Positions 1 to 7,854 of a DNA stretch of 9,313 nucleotides are shown in pieces; position 1 is the stretch's first letter; every line of letters starts with the position of its first letter. The translations under genes and the position numbers were made by a program. Origin of the DNA: Clostridia bacterium (GTDB lineage Bacteria > Bacillota > Clostridia > Oscillospirales > CAG-272); the NCBI GenBank assembly GCA_017631215.1, contig JAGBTR010000061.1, positions 1 through 9,313 on the forward strand, read 5' to 3'. The notes under the pieces were generated by a model. It was not told the DNA's origin. It worked only from the letters and a program-made list of their open reading frames with translations, and did not search any database.

Positions 1-1029
1 ATCTCGCTGCCGCAGGGCGCGACCGTCATTGACTTTGCCTATTCCATCCACACCGCTGTTGGTAATAAGATGGTCGGCGCTAAAATCAACGGTATGATCG
101 TGCCCATCGATCGCTCGCCCGAGAACGGTGAGATCGTTGAGATCATTACCTCGTCGAGCTCCAAGGGCCCCAGCCGCGATTGGCTGAGCATCGTTAAGAC
201 CAGTGAGGCGCGTAATAAGATCCGCCAGTGGTTTAAGAAGGAGACGCGCGTCGAAAACGTGGCGGCGGGTAAGGAAATTATCGACGCCGAAATGAAGAAA
301 TACGCGCGCTCGTTGACCGAGGACGAGATGGCCGATGTTGTCAACGGCGTAGCGAAAAAGACGGGATATGCGTCGGCAGAGGATCTCTATAACACGGTCG
401 GCTACGGTGGTATGTCGGTCTCCAAGATCGCCATCAAGCTACACGATGAGTATAAGAGAATGTTCCGCGCGCGTATTGCCGCCGAGCAGCCCGTGGCGAC
501 CGACGCTGAGGTCATTGCCGCGGCGCAGAGAAGCGACAAGCCCAAGAATATCCGCTCTAACAGCGGTATCATTGTTGACGGCGAGAGCGGATGTCAGGTC
601 AAATTTGCCAAGTGCTGTAATCCTTTGCCGGGCGACAGCATCATCGGCTTTATCACCAAGGGCTTTGGCATCTCGATCCACAAGCGGGATTGCCCCAACG
701 TAATCGAAGGTATGGGCAAGCCGGGCAATGAGGATCGCTGGATCACAGCCGATTGGGAGAAGGGCGAAAATCAGTTCGGTAAGGATCTTTACGAGGCACT
801 TTTGCAGGTGCATACCGAAAATCGCATTGGTATGCTGGCATCCGTTACGACCGCGCTGGCCGAGATGAAGGTTTCTATTTTGCAGATCAACTGCGCCTCG
901 CGCGCCGATGATACGGCCATTATTTCGATGAAGATCAGCTGTAAGAATACCGACCACTACTCCTCGATCGTCTCGCGTCTGCGCGGACTGTCGGGCGTGC
1001 TGGACATTATGCGCGGCTTTTCCACTTAA
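1..1029 (+). CDS. relA: RelA/SpoT-family (p)ppGpp synthetase/hydrolase, C-terminal part (5' truncated by window)
   Basis: This is the regulatory half of a long RelA/SpoT homologue, which makes and/or degrades the alarmone (p)ppGpp in the stringent response. The frame is open from base 1, giving 342 visible residues; the hydrolase and synthetase domains lie upstream, outside the window. The fragment begins inside the TGS domain (DFAYSIHTAVGNKMVGAKIN, about residues 11-30). A helical region follows, then the conserved-cysteine/zinc-finger-like segment at about residues 198-231 (CQVKFAKCCNPLPGD, with HKRDC further on). It ends in an ACT/RRM domain from about residue 275 (ENRIGMLASVTTALAEMKVS). 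In the family these domains sense ribosome and tRNA state and control the catalytic half. dtd follows after 24 bases, a common clostridial arrangement. Since the catalytic domains are not visible, bifunctional Rel cannot be distinguished from a specialised paralogue; Rel is the likelier. Confidence 0.95.
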   Translation: MSLPQGATVIDFAYSIHTAVGNKMVGAKINGMIVPIDRSPENGEIVEIITSSSSKGPSRDWLSIVKTSEARNKIRQWFKKETRVENVAAGKEIIDAEMKKYARSLTEDEMADVVNGVAKKTGYASAEDLYNTVGYGGMSVSKIAIKLHDEYKRMFRARIAAEQPVATDAEVIAAAQRSDKPKNIRSNSGIIVDGESGCQVKFAKCCNPLPGDSIIGFITKGFGISIHKRDCPNVIEGMGKPGNEDRWITADWEKGENQFGKDLYEALLQVHTENRIGMLASVTTALAEMKVSILQINCASRADDTAIISMKISCKNTDHYSSIVSRLRGLSGVLDIMRGFST

Positions 1030-1053
1030 ATTGAAAACGGAGGAGATTTTGAT

Positions 1054-1521
1054 ATGAAGGCCGTAGTGCAACGAGTCAAGCACGCACACGTCAACATTGA
1101 CGGACAGACCGTCGGTGCGTGTGAGCAGGGCTTGATGGTGCTTCTGGGCGTGGCGGCGGACGACGATGAGGTCGACGCACAGCTCCTTTGCCAGAAGCTT
1201 TGCAAGCTGAGAATCTTTTGTGACGAGAACGATAAAATGAATCTGTCCGTCCGCGATATCGGTGGACAGATGCTGGTCGTGTCGCAGTTTACCTTGCTGG
1301 CAGACACCTCGCACGGCAACCGCCCGAGCTTTATCGGGGCGGGAGACCCATCCCACGCCAACGCGCTGTATGAGCGCTTCGTCGAGATGGTGCGTGCCGA
1401 GGGCGTTCCCGTTCAAACGGGAAGCTTTGGTGCCTCGATGGAGGTCACCATCATCAATGACGGTCCCGTGACGATCCTGATGGACAGCGCGGATTACCGC
1501 CGCGGAAACCTGAAAAAATAA
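1054..1521 (+). CDS. dtd: D-aminoacyl-tRNA deacylase (DTD)
   Basis: This cytoplasmic enzyme hydrolyses D-aminoacyl-tRNA (and glycyl-tRNA-Ala), keeping D-amino acids and mischarged glycine out of translation. The product is 155 residues, a normal length for the family, and is complete. Both active-site signatures are present: SQFTL at residues 77-81 and the Gly-cisPro motif NDGPVT at residues 135-140. The N-terminus MKAVVQRVKHAHVNIDG is typical. An excellent Shine-Dalgarno (GGAGGAG, 1039-1045) sits 8 bases before the ATG and fixes the start. It follows the RelA/SpoT gene by 24 bases and is probably co-transcribed with it. A 67-base gap without a terminator separates it from the HemZ-like gene. 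The identification is secure. Confidence 0.97.
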   Translation: MKAVVQRVKHAHVNIDGQTVGACEQGLMVLLGVAADDDEVDAQLLCQKLCKLRIFCDENDKMNLSVRDIGGQMLVVSQFTLLADTSHGNRPSFIGAGDPSHANALYERFVEMVRAEGVPVQTGSFGASMEVTIINDGPVTILMDSADYRRGNLKK

Positions 1522-1575
1522 AAGCAATCGCTATTTGTACGACCCCAAGAGTTTACATAGTCGATAAAACAAGAT

Positions 1576-1580
1576 GGGAG
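1576..1580 (+). promoter_or_regulatory. Ribosome binding site deciding the hemZ start
   Basis: GGGAG lies 8 bases before the ATG at 1589 and overlaps the competing ATG at 1574. Nothing comparable stands before 1574. This favours the shorter protein. Confidence 0.6.
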
Positions 1581-1588
1581 ATGACCGA

Positions 1589-3085
1589 ATGAAGGTTCAA
1601 ATCGAAGGGAAAATTAATGTATATTACGTGCAGATGCTGTGCATGATCTTTTTCCCCGGAATCAGCTTTAAAGAAGATGAGGAGACGTGTGAGGGCGAGC
1701 CGTCCTTGCAGGTCCGTATGGACGAGCAGGAGGACGGATATACCGCCTATGCGACGATGCAGATGGGGGATAAGATCGTCTCCACCGAAAAGTTTTGCGC
1801 GTTTACCAAGAGTGAGACCAAAGCAAGAACTGCCAAGCTGGCGGTCGGTGCGGCCGTGATGAGCGCGGGTGAGAAGCTGCTTGGCTACCGCCCCTCGTGG
1901 GGAATTATGACGGGCGTTCGTCCCGCTAAGCTCGCAATGGAGCTGCTTGAGGCAGGGAAGACGCCCGCCGAGACGCGTGCCATCCTGCAACACGATTATT
2001 TTGCTATCCCTAAAAAGGCGGCTCTTGCGACCGAGGTGGCGATCAACGAAAAGGCTTTGGTCGGCACGCCCTCGCCGCTGGATTGCAGCCTGTATATATC
2101 GATCCCGTTTTGCCCGTCGCGTTGCTCGTATTGCTCGTTCGTTTCGTATACGTCGGGGAGATTGCTGTCGCTCATCCCCGATTATCTGGAGGCACTTTGT
2201 CTGGACGTCAAGAGCATTCTTGCCAAGGTCAACACCCTTGGTCTGAATCTCAAGACCGTCTACGTGGGTGGCGGTACGCCGACCATCCTGACCGCCGATC
2301 AGCTTCGCCGTCTGCTCAGCACGGTTGCCGAGGGAACGGATGTGTCGCGCTTGGAGGAGTTCACGCTGGAATCGGGACGCCCCGATACCATCACGGCGGA
2401 GAAATTTGCGGTGGCGAAGGAATACGGCGTGAGCCGTGTCAGCGTCAATCCCCAGACCATGGCAGACGGTGTCCTCCGCAAGATCGGTCGAAACCACACC
2501 GCCGAGGATTTCCTTCGCGCCTATGACATCGCCAAGACCTCGGGCATACAATGTATCAACACCGATCTCATCGCGGGGATTCCCGGCGACAGCTTTGCCA
2601 ATTTTGCCCGCTCGTTCGATAAGATCCTTGAGCTCGACCCCGAAAATATTACGGTACATACCTTCTGTGTCAAGAAGGCGGCTGATATTCTCCAGCAGGA
2701 TCCCAAGGTCTATTCAAGGCAGGGCGGCGACGCAGGCAAATGCGTCGATTACAGCCAGATCCGTGCCCAGCGAGCAGGCTACGTGCCGTACTATATGTAC
2801 CGCCAGAAGAACACCGTCGGTAATCTCGAAAACGTCGGCTTTGCCCACCCGGGCACCGAGGGCCTTTATAACATCTATATGATGGAGGAGTATCATTCTA
2901 TCTTTGCGGCAGGTGCAGGCGCGGTGACCAAGGTCGTTGACTTTACGCCCGTCGATGGTAGCCCCCGCAAGATCGATCGCTTCTTCAATCACAAATATCC
3001 CTTCGAGTATCTGCGCGACAGCGAGCTTGAGAGCAAGCTTTCGTTTATAGAAAAATTCTACGAGGAGCGTGGTCTCCTCAACTAA
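1589..3085 (+). CDS. hemZ: HemZ-like radical SAM protein (putative oxygen-independent coproporphyrinogen III dehydrogenase)
   Basis: This is a radical SAM enzyme of the HemN/HemZ group. With the start used here it has 498 residues, close to the usual HemZ length. The CX3CX2C cluster motif FCPSRCSYCSF places the [4Fe-4S] ligands at C175, C179 and C182. GGGTP follows at 227-231 (SAM binding) and ESGRPDT near 261. About 160 residues precede the radical SAM core, as in HemZ and unlike HemW. An upstream ATG at 1574 is in frame, but GGGAG (1576-1580) is well placed for the ATG at 1589, whose product begins MKVQIEGKINVYY, so I prefer 1589. The family name implies anaerobic oxidative decarboxylation of coproporphyrinogen III. 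Many clostridia carrying this gene lack a heme pathway, no other heme gene is in the window, and the substrate remains uncertain. It ends directly against the ribosome binding site of the next gene. Confidence 0.88.
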   Translation: MKVQIEGKINVYYVQMLCMIFFPGISFKEDEETCEGEPSLQVRMDEQEDGYTAYATMQMGDKIVSTEKFCAFTKSETKARTAKLAVGAAVMSAGEKLLGYRPSWGIMTGVRPAKLAMELLEAGKTPAETRAILQHDYFAIPKKAALATEVAINEKALVGTPSPLDCSLYISIPFCPSRCSYCSFVSYTSGRLLSLIPDYLEALCLDVKSILAKVNTLGLNLKTVYVGGGTPTILTADQLRRLLSTVAEGTDVSRLEEFTLESGRPDTITAEKFAVAKEYGVSRVSVNPQTMADGVLRKIGRNHTAEDFLRAYDIAKTSGIQCINTDLIAGIPGDSFANFARSFDKILELDPENITVHTFCVKKAADILQQDPKVYSRQGGDAGKCVDYSQIRAQRAGYVPYYMYRQKNTVGNLENVGFAHPGTEGLYNIYMMEEYHSIFAAGAGAVTKVVDFTPVDGSPRKIDRFFNHKYPFEYLRDSELESKLSFIEKFYEERGLLN

Positions 3086-3094
3086 GGAGGGGAG
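3084..3094 (+). promoter_or_regulatory. Strong Shine-Dalgarno supporting a TTG start
   Basis: AAGGAGGGGAG overlaps the hemZ stop codon (TAA, 3083-3085) and ends 5 bases before the TTG at 3100. No in-frame ATG or GTG lies nearby before the P-loop region, so the TTG is the credible start. The overlap with the upstream stop suggests translational coupling. Confidence 0.8.
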
Positions 3095-3099
3095 AAACC

Positions 3100-4029
3100 T
3101 TGACAATTTCTGTCGCACCGCTCTGCTTTTCCGGTGTTGATGAATCCACCGCCTACATCGCGGAATGCGAGGCGAGCTTTCGCCATCGGGTGATCGACGT
3201 CGCCGAGCAGCTTCACTCGATTCCAGGGCTTCAGCTGATCGGTCTTTCGGGGCCGACCTGCGCAGGCAAAACGACGACGGCCAACATTCTGGACGGTCGT
3301 CTGGAGGCGCTGGGGAGACGCGTTCATACTGTCTCAGTGGACGATTTCTTTCGTGAGCAACCTGCAAATCAAGCCAAAAAGAAGACCCGCGAGGGTGGGA
3401 GCATCGACTTTGACTCGATCGATGCGCTGGATTTTGACCTCTTCGCCGCTTGTCTTTCCGAGCTGATGCAATCGGGACACACGGTGCTGCCCATTTACGA
3501 CCTGTCGTGCGGCAAACGGGTGGGCTCGCGTGAGCTCGTCGCTGAGCACGGAAACGACGTCTTTTTGGTCGAAGGTATTCAGGTCGTCTATCCGGAGATA
3601 TCCGCATTGCTCCATCAATATAACTACCGCAGTATTTACTGCGATGTCGGCAATCCCTTGCGCGCGGGCGACGCTGTTTTTGCGCCCGAGGAGATTCGGC
3701 TGATGCGCCGCTTGGTGCGCGATTATCATTTCCGTGACGCAGATGCCGCCTTCACCTTCTATCTGTGGGAAAGCGTACGCGCCAACGAGTTGAAATCCAT
3801 TCTTCCCAACGTCGTCTCGTGTGACATCCATTTGAATACGCTGATGCCGTATGAGCTTGGAATGCTGCGTCCGTTCTTGGAGACTATTCTGGGCGAGCTG
3901 CCGACGGACAGTGTCTATTGGGCGCGCGGTCAGGAGATCTTGACCAAGCTACCCGCGCTTACACCGCTCTCGTCCGCACAATTGCCAAGCGAAGCACTTT
4001 ATCGGGAATTTGTTCCCGTCCAAAAATAA
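3100..4029 (+). CDS. Uridine kinase-like nucleoside kinase (PRK/UDK P-loop family)
   Basis: This is a cytoplasmic P-loop kinase of the phosphoribulokinase/uridine kinase family, 309 residues, with a TTG start set by a strong Shine-Dalgarno. The Walker A motif is GPTCAGKTT at residues 51-59. Next come VSVDDFF near 78-84 (the conserved Asp-Asp-Phe segment), a FDSIDALDFDLF segment near 104-115, IYDLSCGKR near 132-140 and VEGI at 157-160. An Arg-rich lid-like helix, RRLVRDYHFR, comes later. The likely reaction is ATP-dependent phosphorylation of uridine/cytidine or a related nucleoside in pyrimidine salvage. Clostridial relatives are often about 550 residues with an extra N-terminal TGS-containing half; this one has only a roughly 45-residue N-terminal extension and a C-terminal tail. 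Substrate is inferred from family only. It sits tightly between the HemZ-like and deaminase genes. Confidence 0.82.
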   Translation: MTISVAPLCFSGVDESTAYIAECEASFRHRVIDVAEQLHSIPGLQLIGLSGPTCAGKTTTANILDGRLEALGRRVHTVSVDDFFREQPANQAKKKTREGGSIDFDSIDALDFDLFAACLSELMQSGHTVLPIYDLSCGKRVGSRELVAEHGNDVFLVEGIQVVYPEISALLHQYNYRSIYCDVGNPLRAGDAVFAPEEIRLMRRLVRDYHFRDADAAFTFYLWESVRANELKSILPNVVSCDIHLNTLMPYELGMLRPFLETILGELPTDSVYWARGQEILTKLPALTPLSSAQLPSEALYREFVPVQK

Positions 4030-4056
4030 AAAGCCCCAAATGAAAGGGAACATCAA

Positions 4057-5358
4057 ATGAAGATACTGTTCAAAAACGTAAGACTCTTGCCCGAGGCGAT
4101 CCCCGAGGGCGCACAAAAGGATGGGCTGTTTTCGGTCGTCGTGACCGATGATACGATCACCTATGTCGGCTCCATTCCTCCCGAGGATACCTATGACCGC
4201 ACGGTTGATGGCAATGAAAATTTGTTGATGCCTGCCTTTTACAACGCGCATTGTCACAGCGCAATGACGCTTTTCCGCGGCTACGGTGAGGATCTGCCTC
4301 TGCGCCGTTGGTTGGACGAAAAAATCCTGCCTGCCGAGGAAAAGCTCAATTTCCGTCGCGTTCATTACGGCTCGCGTCTGGCCATCGCCGAGATGATCAA
4401 GAACGGCGTGGTCGCCTTCAACGATATGTATATGTTCCAGGATGCGACCGCCGAGGCGGTGCTGGAGGCAGGCATCAAGGCCAACCTCTCGCGCAGTATC
4501 GTTTCGTTTGATCCCGACATCAAGCCCGAGGAGGACGCACGCTTTGCCGAGTCCCGACGGCTGTATGAGCAGTATCACGGCGCAGGCAACGGCCGTTTAA
4601 AGGTCGATATGTCGCTTCACGCCGAATACTCCAACGTGGACGCTTGCTGTCGTTACGTGGCTGAATATGCGGCAGAGCAGGGCTTGCGTATGCAGCTCCA
4701 CCTGTCCGAGACGGAGCGTGAGCACCTCGAGTGCATCGAGCGTCACGGCGTTACGCCCGCGGCATATTTTGCAGGACTTGGCGTGCTCGACGTGCCCACA
4801 ACAGCGGCGCATTGCGTGTGGGTATCGGATGAGGATATCGATATTCTGCGCGAGAAGGGCGTTTCGGTTGCCCATTCGCCCGTCAGCAACCTCAAGCTGG
4901 GCAGTGGTATTATGCCGCTGCGCAAAATGCTGGATGCGGGCATCAACGTTGCGCTGGGAACGGACGGCGTTGCCTCTAACAACGCGCTCAGCGTGCTTCG
5001 TGAGCTTCAGCTCACCGCCATACTGCAAAAGGGCCTCCATCGCGATCCCGAGAATATTCGCGCCGAGATGCTTCCCGCGCTCGCAACGAGAAACGGTGCG
5101 CTTGCCATGGGGCGCGAGGATTGCGGAGCGGTCGCCGTCGGCTGTAAGGCTGACTTGATCATGATCGATCTCAATGCGATCAATAACATTCCTTGCTACG
5201 ATCTGGCAACGACGCTGGCATATAGCGCTGACACCTCCAACGTATTACTTACCATGTGTGACGGACGTATACTTTGGGAGAATGGCGAGTATACTTCAAT
5301 CGATACCGAATGCTTGCGCTTTGAGGCGCGTCAGGTGATTCGGCATTACTTCGACTGA
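4057..5358 (+). CDS. mtaD: 5-methylthioadenosine/S-adenosylhomocysteine deaminase-type amidohydrolase
   Basis: This is a metal-dependent amidohydrolase of the MTA/SAH deaminase group, 433 residues, full length. Members deaminate S-adenosylhomocysteine, methylthioadenosine or adenosine to the inosine form, removing by-products of SAM-dependent reactions. Visible catalytic features are the metal ligands H65 and H67 (NAHCHSAMTLFRG), H215 and the catalytic E218 (QLHLSETE), H252 (AAHCVWVSDED), H273 (VAHSPVSNLKLGSG) and the metal-binding D303 (LGTDGVASNN). These match the layout of known MTA/SAH deaminases, including the long GEDLPLRRWL segment. The start is preceded by GAAAGGGA (4042-4049). It follows the kinase by 27 bases, so both may serve nucleoside salvage in one operon. 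Other deaminases of the superfamily (for example 8-oxoguanine deaminase) cannot be fully excluded without structure-based comparison. Confidence 0.9.
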   Translation: MKILFKNVRLLPEAIPEGAQKDGLFSVVVTDDTITYVGSIPPEDTYDRTVDGNENLLMPAFYNAHCHSAMTLFRGYGEDLPLRRWLDEKILPAEEKLNFRRVHYGSRLAIAEMIKNGVVAFNDMYMFQDATAEAVLEAGIKANLSRSIVSFDPDIKPEEDARFAESRRLYEQYHGAGNGRLKVDMSLHAEYSNVDACCRYVAEYAAEQGLRMQLHLSETEREHLECIERHGVTPAAYFAGLGVLDVPTTAAHCVWVSDEDIDILREKGVSVAHSPVSNLKLGSGIMPLRKMLDAGINVALGTDGVASNNALSVLRELQLTAILQKGLHRDPENIRAEMLPALATRNGALAMGREDCGAVAVGCKADLIMIDLNAINNIPCYDLATTLAYSADTSNVLLTMCDGRILWENGEYTSIDTECLRFEARQVIRHYFD

Positions 5359-5372
5359 AGTATCCCAATGCC
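5342..5372 (+). other. Hairpin across the mtaD stop codon, next to the flippase ribosome binding site
   Basis: GGCATT (5342-5347) pairs with AATGCC (5367-5372), and ACTTC (5348-5352) pairs with GAAGT (5357-5361). This gives an 11-bp stem with a four-base loop (GACT) and a five-base bulge (ATCCC, 5362-5366). The mtaD stop TGA (5356-5358) is inside it, and the AAAGGAG of the next gene begins one base later. No T-run follows, so it is not an ordinary intrinsic terminator. It could mark mRNA processing, protect an end, or tie translation of the flippase to that of the deaminase. Confidence 0.5.
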
Positions 5373-5390
5373 AAAGGAGCACAGCGAGAA

Positions 5391-7064
5391 ATGAAGCTTC
5401 ATATTCACACCGCCAAACCTTCCGTCCGTATGACGAGCCCCGATTCGTCGGATACGGGAAACGTGTTTTTGTCGGGGGTCGTGGTGCTGACGCTCTCGAC
5501 TGTGCTCGTTAAGATCATTGGTCTCTTTTATAAAATTCCCATGCTCCACTATCTCGGATCGGAGGGCATGGGATATTTTAACGCGGCATACGAGTGGTAC
5601 GCAACGCTTTGCGTGCTGTCAACCGCGGGGCTTCCGCTGGCAAGCTCTATGCTGATCGCGGAGGCGCGTGCCGCACACAGCGCGACGGCCATCCGTCGGG
5701 TGGAAAATATGACGTTGCGCCTGTTTTTGGCGCTTGGAACGCTTGGCTCCCTCGGGCTGTTCTTCGGTGCGGGGGCGATCTCACGCCTTATCGGCAGTCC
5801 GCAAACGCGCTATGCACTGGCCGCCGTTGCCCCTACGCTGTTCTTTTCTTGCTTGTCGGGGGCATATCGCGGCTATTTTCAAGGCTTTCAGGATATGACA
5901 CCGACTGCCATCTCGCAGATCATCGAGGCGATGGGCAAGCTGCTGCTTGGTCTGGGTATGGGCATCTATGCGTGGCGGCTTGGCTTGAACGCACCGATGA
6001 TCGCCGCGTGGGCGATGCTGGGGCTTGGGATCGGCGTCGCGCTGTCGACGTTGTACTTGATCCTGCGCCGCCGTACGGGACGTTATGCCCGCGAGGAGTG
6101 CCTATCGGCAGACGAACGGCACACAAGACGTGAGGTCTTCTCGGTGCGTCGATTGCTCGGCTACGCTGTTCCCATCACCGTTTCGTCGTCCGTTTTGTCG
6201 CTGACAAGACTTCTCGATATGACTATGATATTGCGTCGCCTACAGACGGTCGGCTACACGCCGTCCTCGGCAAACGCCCTCTACGGTAGCTATACCACGA
6301 TGGCGGTGCCCATTTTTAATCTGATTCCGTCGCTCATCACCTCCGTGGCGCTGGCGCTTGTGCCCGCACTGACGGCGGCGATCGAGGCAGGGGACGTCGA
6401 GACGCAAAAGAGCACGGCACGCGCCGCGATCCGCATCACGGCACTCTTATCCTTACCCGCCTCGCTTGCGGTTGCCCTGTATAGCAAAACGATGCTGACC
6501 TTGCTGTTTCGCGGTGAGACAGCCGCCGTGGATGTCGCCGCGCCGATGCTGTCGATGCTGGCGGTCTCCATCGTGTTTTCAGGCTTGATCACAACGACCA
6601 ATGCTATTTTGCAGGCCTACGGTCATCCGCGCGCCCCCATTGTTTCTATGGTTGCAGGTTCGGCTGTCAAGCTTGTCGGTGCGTATGCGCTGATCGGCAT
6701 TCCCGACCTGAACATTTACGGTGCCCCCATCAGTACCTTTCTTTGTGATGCGCTTATCGTTGGCATCAATATGGTGCTCATTTCGCGCTATACCGACGTG
6801 TTGGAGTCCTTTCGATCGGCTCTTGCGCGCCCCTTGAGCGTTTCGCTTTTGGCGGTTGGCACGCCAGGGGTAGTCTTCGCTTTGCTTTCGCGCGTGGGCT
6901 ATGCAGAAATTCCGCTCTTTTTGGGGGCGGTACCGGTCACGCTGGTGCTGTTCTTGGTCTTTTCTTTGCGTGCGGGCCTGGTTGGAGAGCAGGAGCTGTC
7001 TATCCTCCCACCACGCATCAGAAGAAGAGTGAGTGGGGTGCTACGTGCCTTTCATCGATCATAA
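5391..7064 (+). CDS. SpoVB/YabM-type polysaccharide/lipid II flippase (MOP/MATE superfamily)
   Basis: This is a 557-residue polytopic membrane protein of the MOP exporter superfamily, in the SpoVB/MurJ-like branch. Such proteins move lipid-linked peptidoglycan or polysaccharide precursors across the cytoplasmic membrane, and SpoVB acts in spore cortex formation. After a hydrophilic N-terminus of about 24 residues come repeated hydrophobic segments compatible with about 14 transmembrane helices. The first spans about 25-46 and contains the family signature KIIGLFYKIPMLHYLG. YRGYFQGFQDMTPTAISQII near 159-178 is a hallmark of the SpoVB group. The start follows AAAGGAG (5373-5379) at 11 bases; the in-frame ATG at 5430 is less well served. 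In B. subtilis the same position beside mazG-yabO-yabP-yabQ is held by yabM. The class is clear; the transported substrate, and whether it is sporulation-specific, are inference. Confidence 0.88.
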   Translation: MKLHIHTAKPSVRMTSPDSSDTGNVFLSGVVVLTLSTVLVKIIGLFYKIPMLHYLGSEGMGYFNAAYEWYATLCVLSTAGLPLASSMLIAEARAAHSATAIRRVENMTLRLFLALGTLGSLGLFFGAGAISRLIGSPQTRYALAAVAPTLFFSCLSGAYRGYFQGFQDMTPTAISQIIEAMGKLLLGLGMGIYAWRLGLNAPMIAAWAMLGLGIGVALSTLYLILRRRTGRYAREECLSADERHTRREVFSVRRLLGYAVPITVSSSVLSLTRLLDMTMILRRLQTVGYTPSSANALYGSYTTMAVPIFNLIPSLITSVALALVPALTAAIEAGDVETQKSTARAAIRITALLSLPASLAVALYSKTMLTLLFRGETAAVDVAAPMLSMLAVSIVFSGLITTTNAILQAYGHPRAPIVSMVAGSAVKLVGAYALIGIPDLNIYGAPISTFLCDALIVGINMVLISRYTDVLESFRSALARPLSVSLLAVGTPGVVFALLSRVGYAEIPLFLGAVPVTLVLFLVFSLRAGLVGEQELSILPPRIRRRVSGVLRAFHRS

Positions 7065-7068
7065 ATCA

Positions 7069-7088
7069 GCGGACCGTGTGCGGTCTGT
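7069..7088 (+). other. Intergenic hairpin upstream of mazG
   Basis: GCGGACCG pairs with CGGTCTGT around the loop TGTG, giving an 8-bp stem with two G-U pairs. No T-tract follows, so it is not a standard intrinsic terminator. It occupies most of the 57-base gap between the flippase and mazG genes. A processing or weak attenuation role is possible. Confidence 0.35.
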
Positions 7089-7121
7089 GACACGAATATA
7101 CAAAGCTTAAGGAGAAAAATT

Positions 7122-7841
7122 ATGAAGGAACAAAATTATGCCGCGTGGCGTGACGATCGCATTGCGCGGCTGATGACGCAGGAAAATTACAATTTCCAAG
7201 ACCTTTGTGACGTGGTGACTATTCTGCGTGGCGAGGGCGGCTGCCCTTGGGATCGTGAGCAGGATCACCATAGCGTCCGCAAGGGAATGATCGAGGAGTG
7301 CTACGAGGTCGTGGAGGCCATCGACCGCGACGACCCCGAGCTGCTCCGCGAGGAGCTGGGTGACGTACTGCTTCAAGTGGTTTTTCACGCGGATATGGAA
7401 AAGGACGTCGGCCGTTTTGACATCGACGATGTCGCCAACGATGAGTGTGTTAAGATGATCCACCGCCACCCGCACGTGTTCGGTACCGTACAGGTCGATA
7501 ATTCGGACGAGGTGCTGAGCAACTGGGAGGTGATCAAAAAAGAAGAGAAGCAACGGTTGACGCTGGCCGAGCAGCTGCGTGCCATCCCCCCAATGCTTCC
7601 CGCACTGATGCGTGCGCAAAAGGTAGGCAGAAAGGCGGCATTGGATTCTGACCGCACGCCCGAGGACATGATGCTTGAGCTCTCAAGTCAGCTGGCAGAG
7701 CTTGCCAAGAATGGTGACGAGGCACGCAGTCGGATGGGCGACGTGCTGCTCCGTATGACCTCACTTTGCCGTTTGCTGGGCATTGAGGCAGAGGAGGAGT
7801 TAACTGCCTCGGTGGAAAAAACAATCGACGAAATATCATAA
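7122..7841 (+). CDS. mazG: MazG nucleoside triphosphate pyrophosphohydrolase
   Basis: MazG hydrolyses (d)NTPs to NMP and pyrophosphate and is regarded as house-cleaning, with a reported link to lowering (p)ppGpp in E. coli. The 239-residue product has the family hallmarks GCPWDREQDHHS near residues 40-51, IEECYEVVEAID near 57-68 with the metal-binding acidic residues, EELGDVLLQVVFHADME near 77-93, and HRHPHVFG near 114-121. The C-terminal half carries a weaker second repeat, as in the two-domain E. coli protein. B. subtilis YabN at this position also has an N-terminal tetrapyrrole-methylase-like domain, which is absent here. AAGGAG (7109-7114) lies 7 bases before the ATG. The stop codon runs into the A-rich region that contains the HU promoter. 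Confidence 0.94.
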   Translation: MKEQNYAAWRDDRIARLMTQENYNFQDLCDVVTILRGEGGCPWDREQDHHSVRKGMIEECYEVVEAIDRDDPELLREELGDVLLQVVFHADMEKDVGRFDIDDVANDECVKMIHRHPHVFGTVQVDNSDEVLSNWEVIKKEEKQRLTLAEQLRAIPPMLPALMRAQKVGRKAALDSDRTPEDMMLELSSQLAELAKNGDEARSRMGDVLLRMTSLCRLLGIEAEEELTASVEKTIDEIS

Positions 7842-7854
7842 CATTTTCCAACTG

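Noticed and set aside
439..1527. Long - strand open frame (362 codons) opposite the RelA/SpoT and dtd genes
   Set aside because: It spans two clear + strand genes and their gap. The translation resembles no family, and the frame stays open because of the G+C-rich codon pattern of the opposite strand.
1553..2659. Long - strand open frame (368 codons) opposite the HemZ-like gene
   Set aside because: The + strand holds an unmistakable radical SAM protein with its cysteine motif; the antisense frame shows no domain or start signal.
2714..3607. - strand open frame rich in Arg/Pro/Ser across the HemZ-kinase junction
   Set aside because: The composition is typical of a shadow frame, and it covers the ends of two supported genes.
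7097..7102. TATACA as a -10 box for mazG
   Set aside because: No acceptable -35 lies 16-18 bp upstream; the sequence there is part of the 7069-7088 hairpin.
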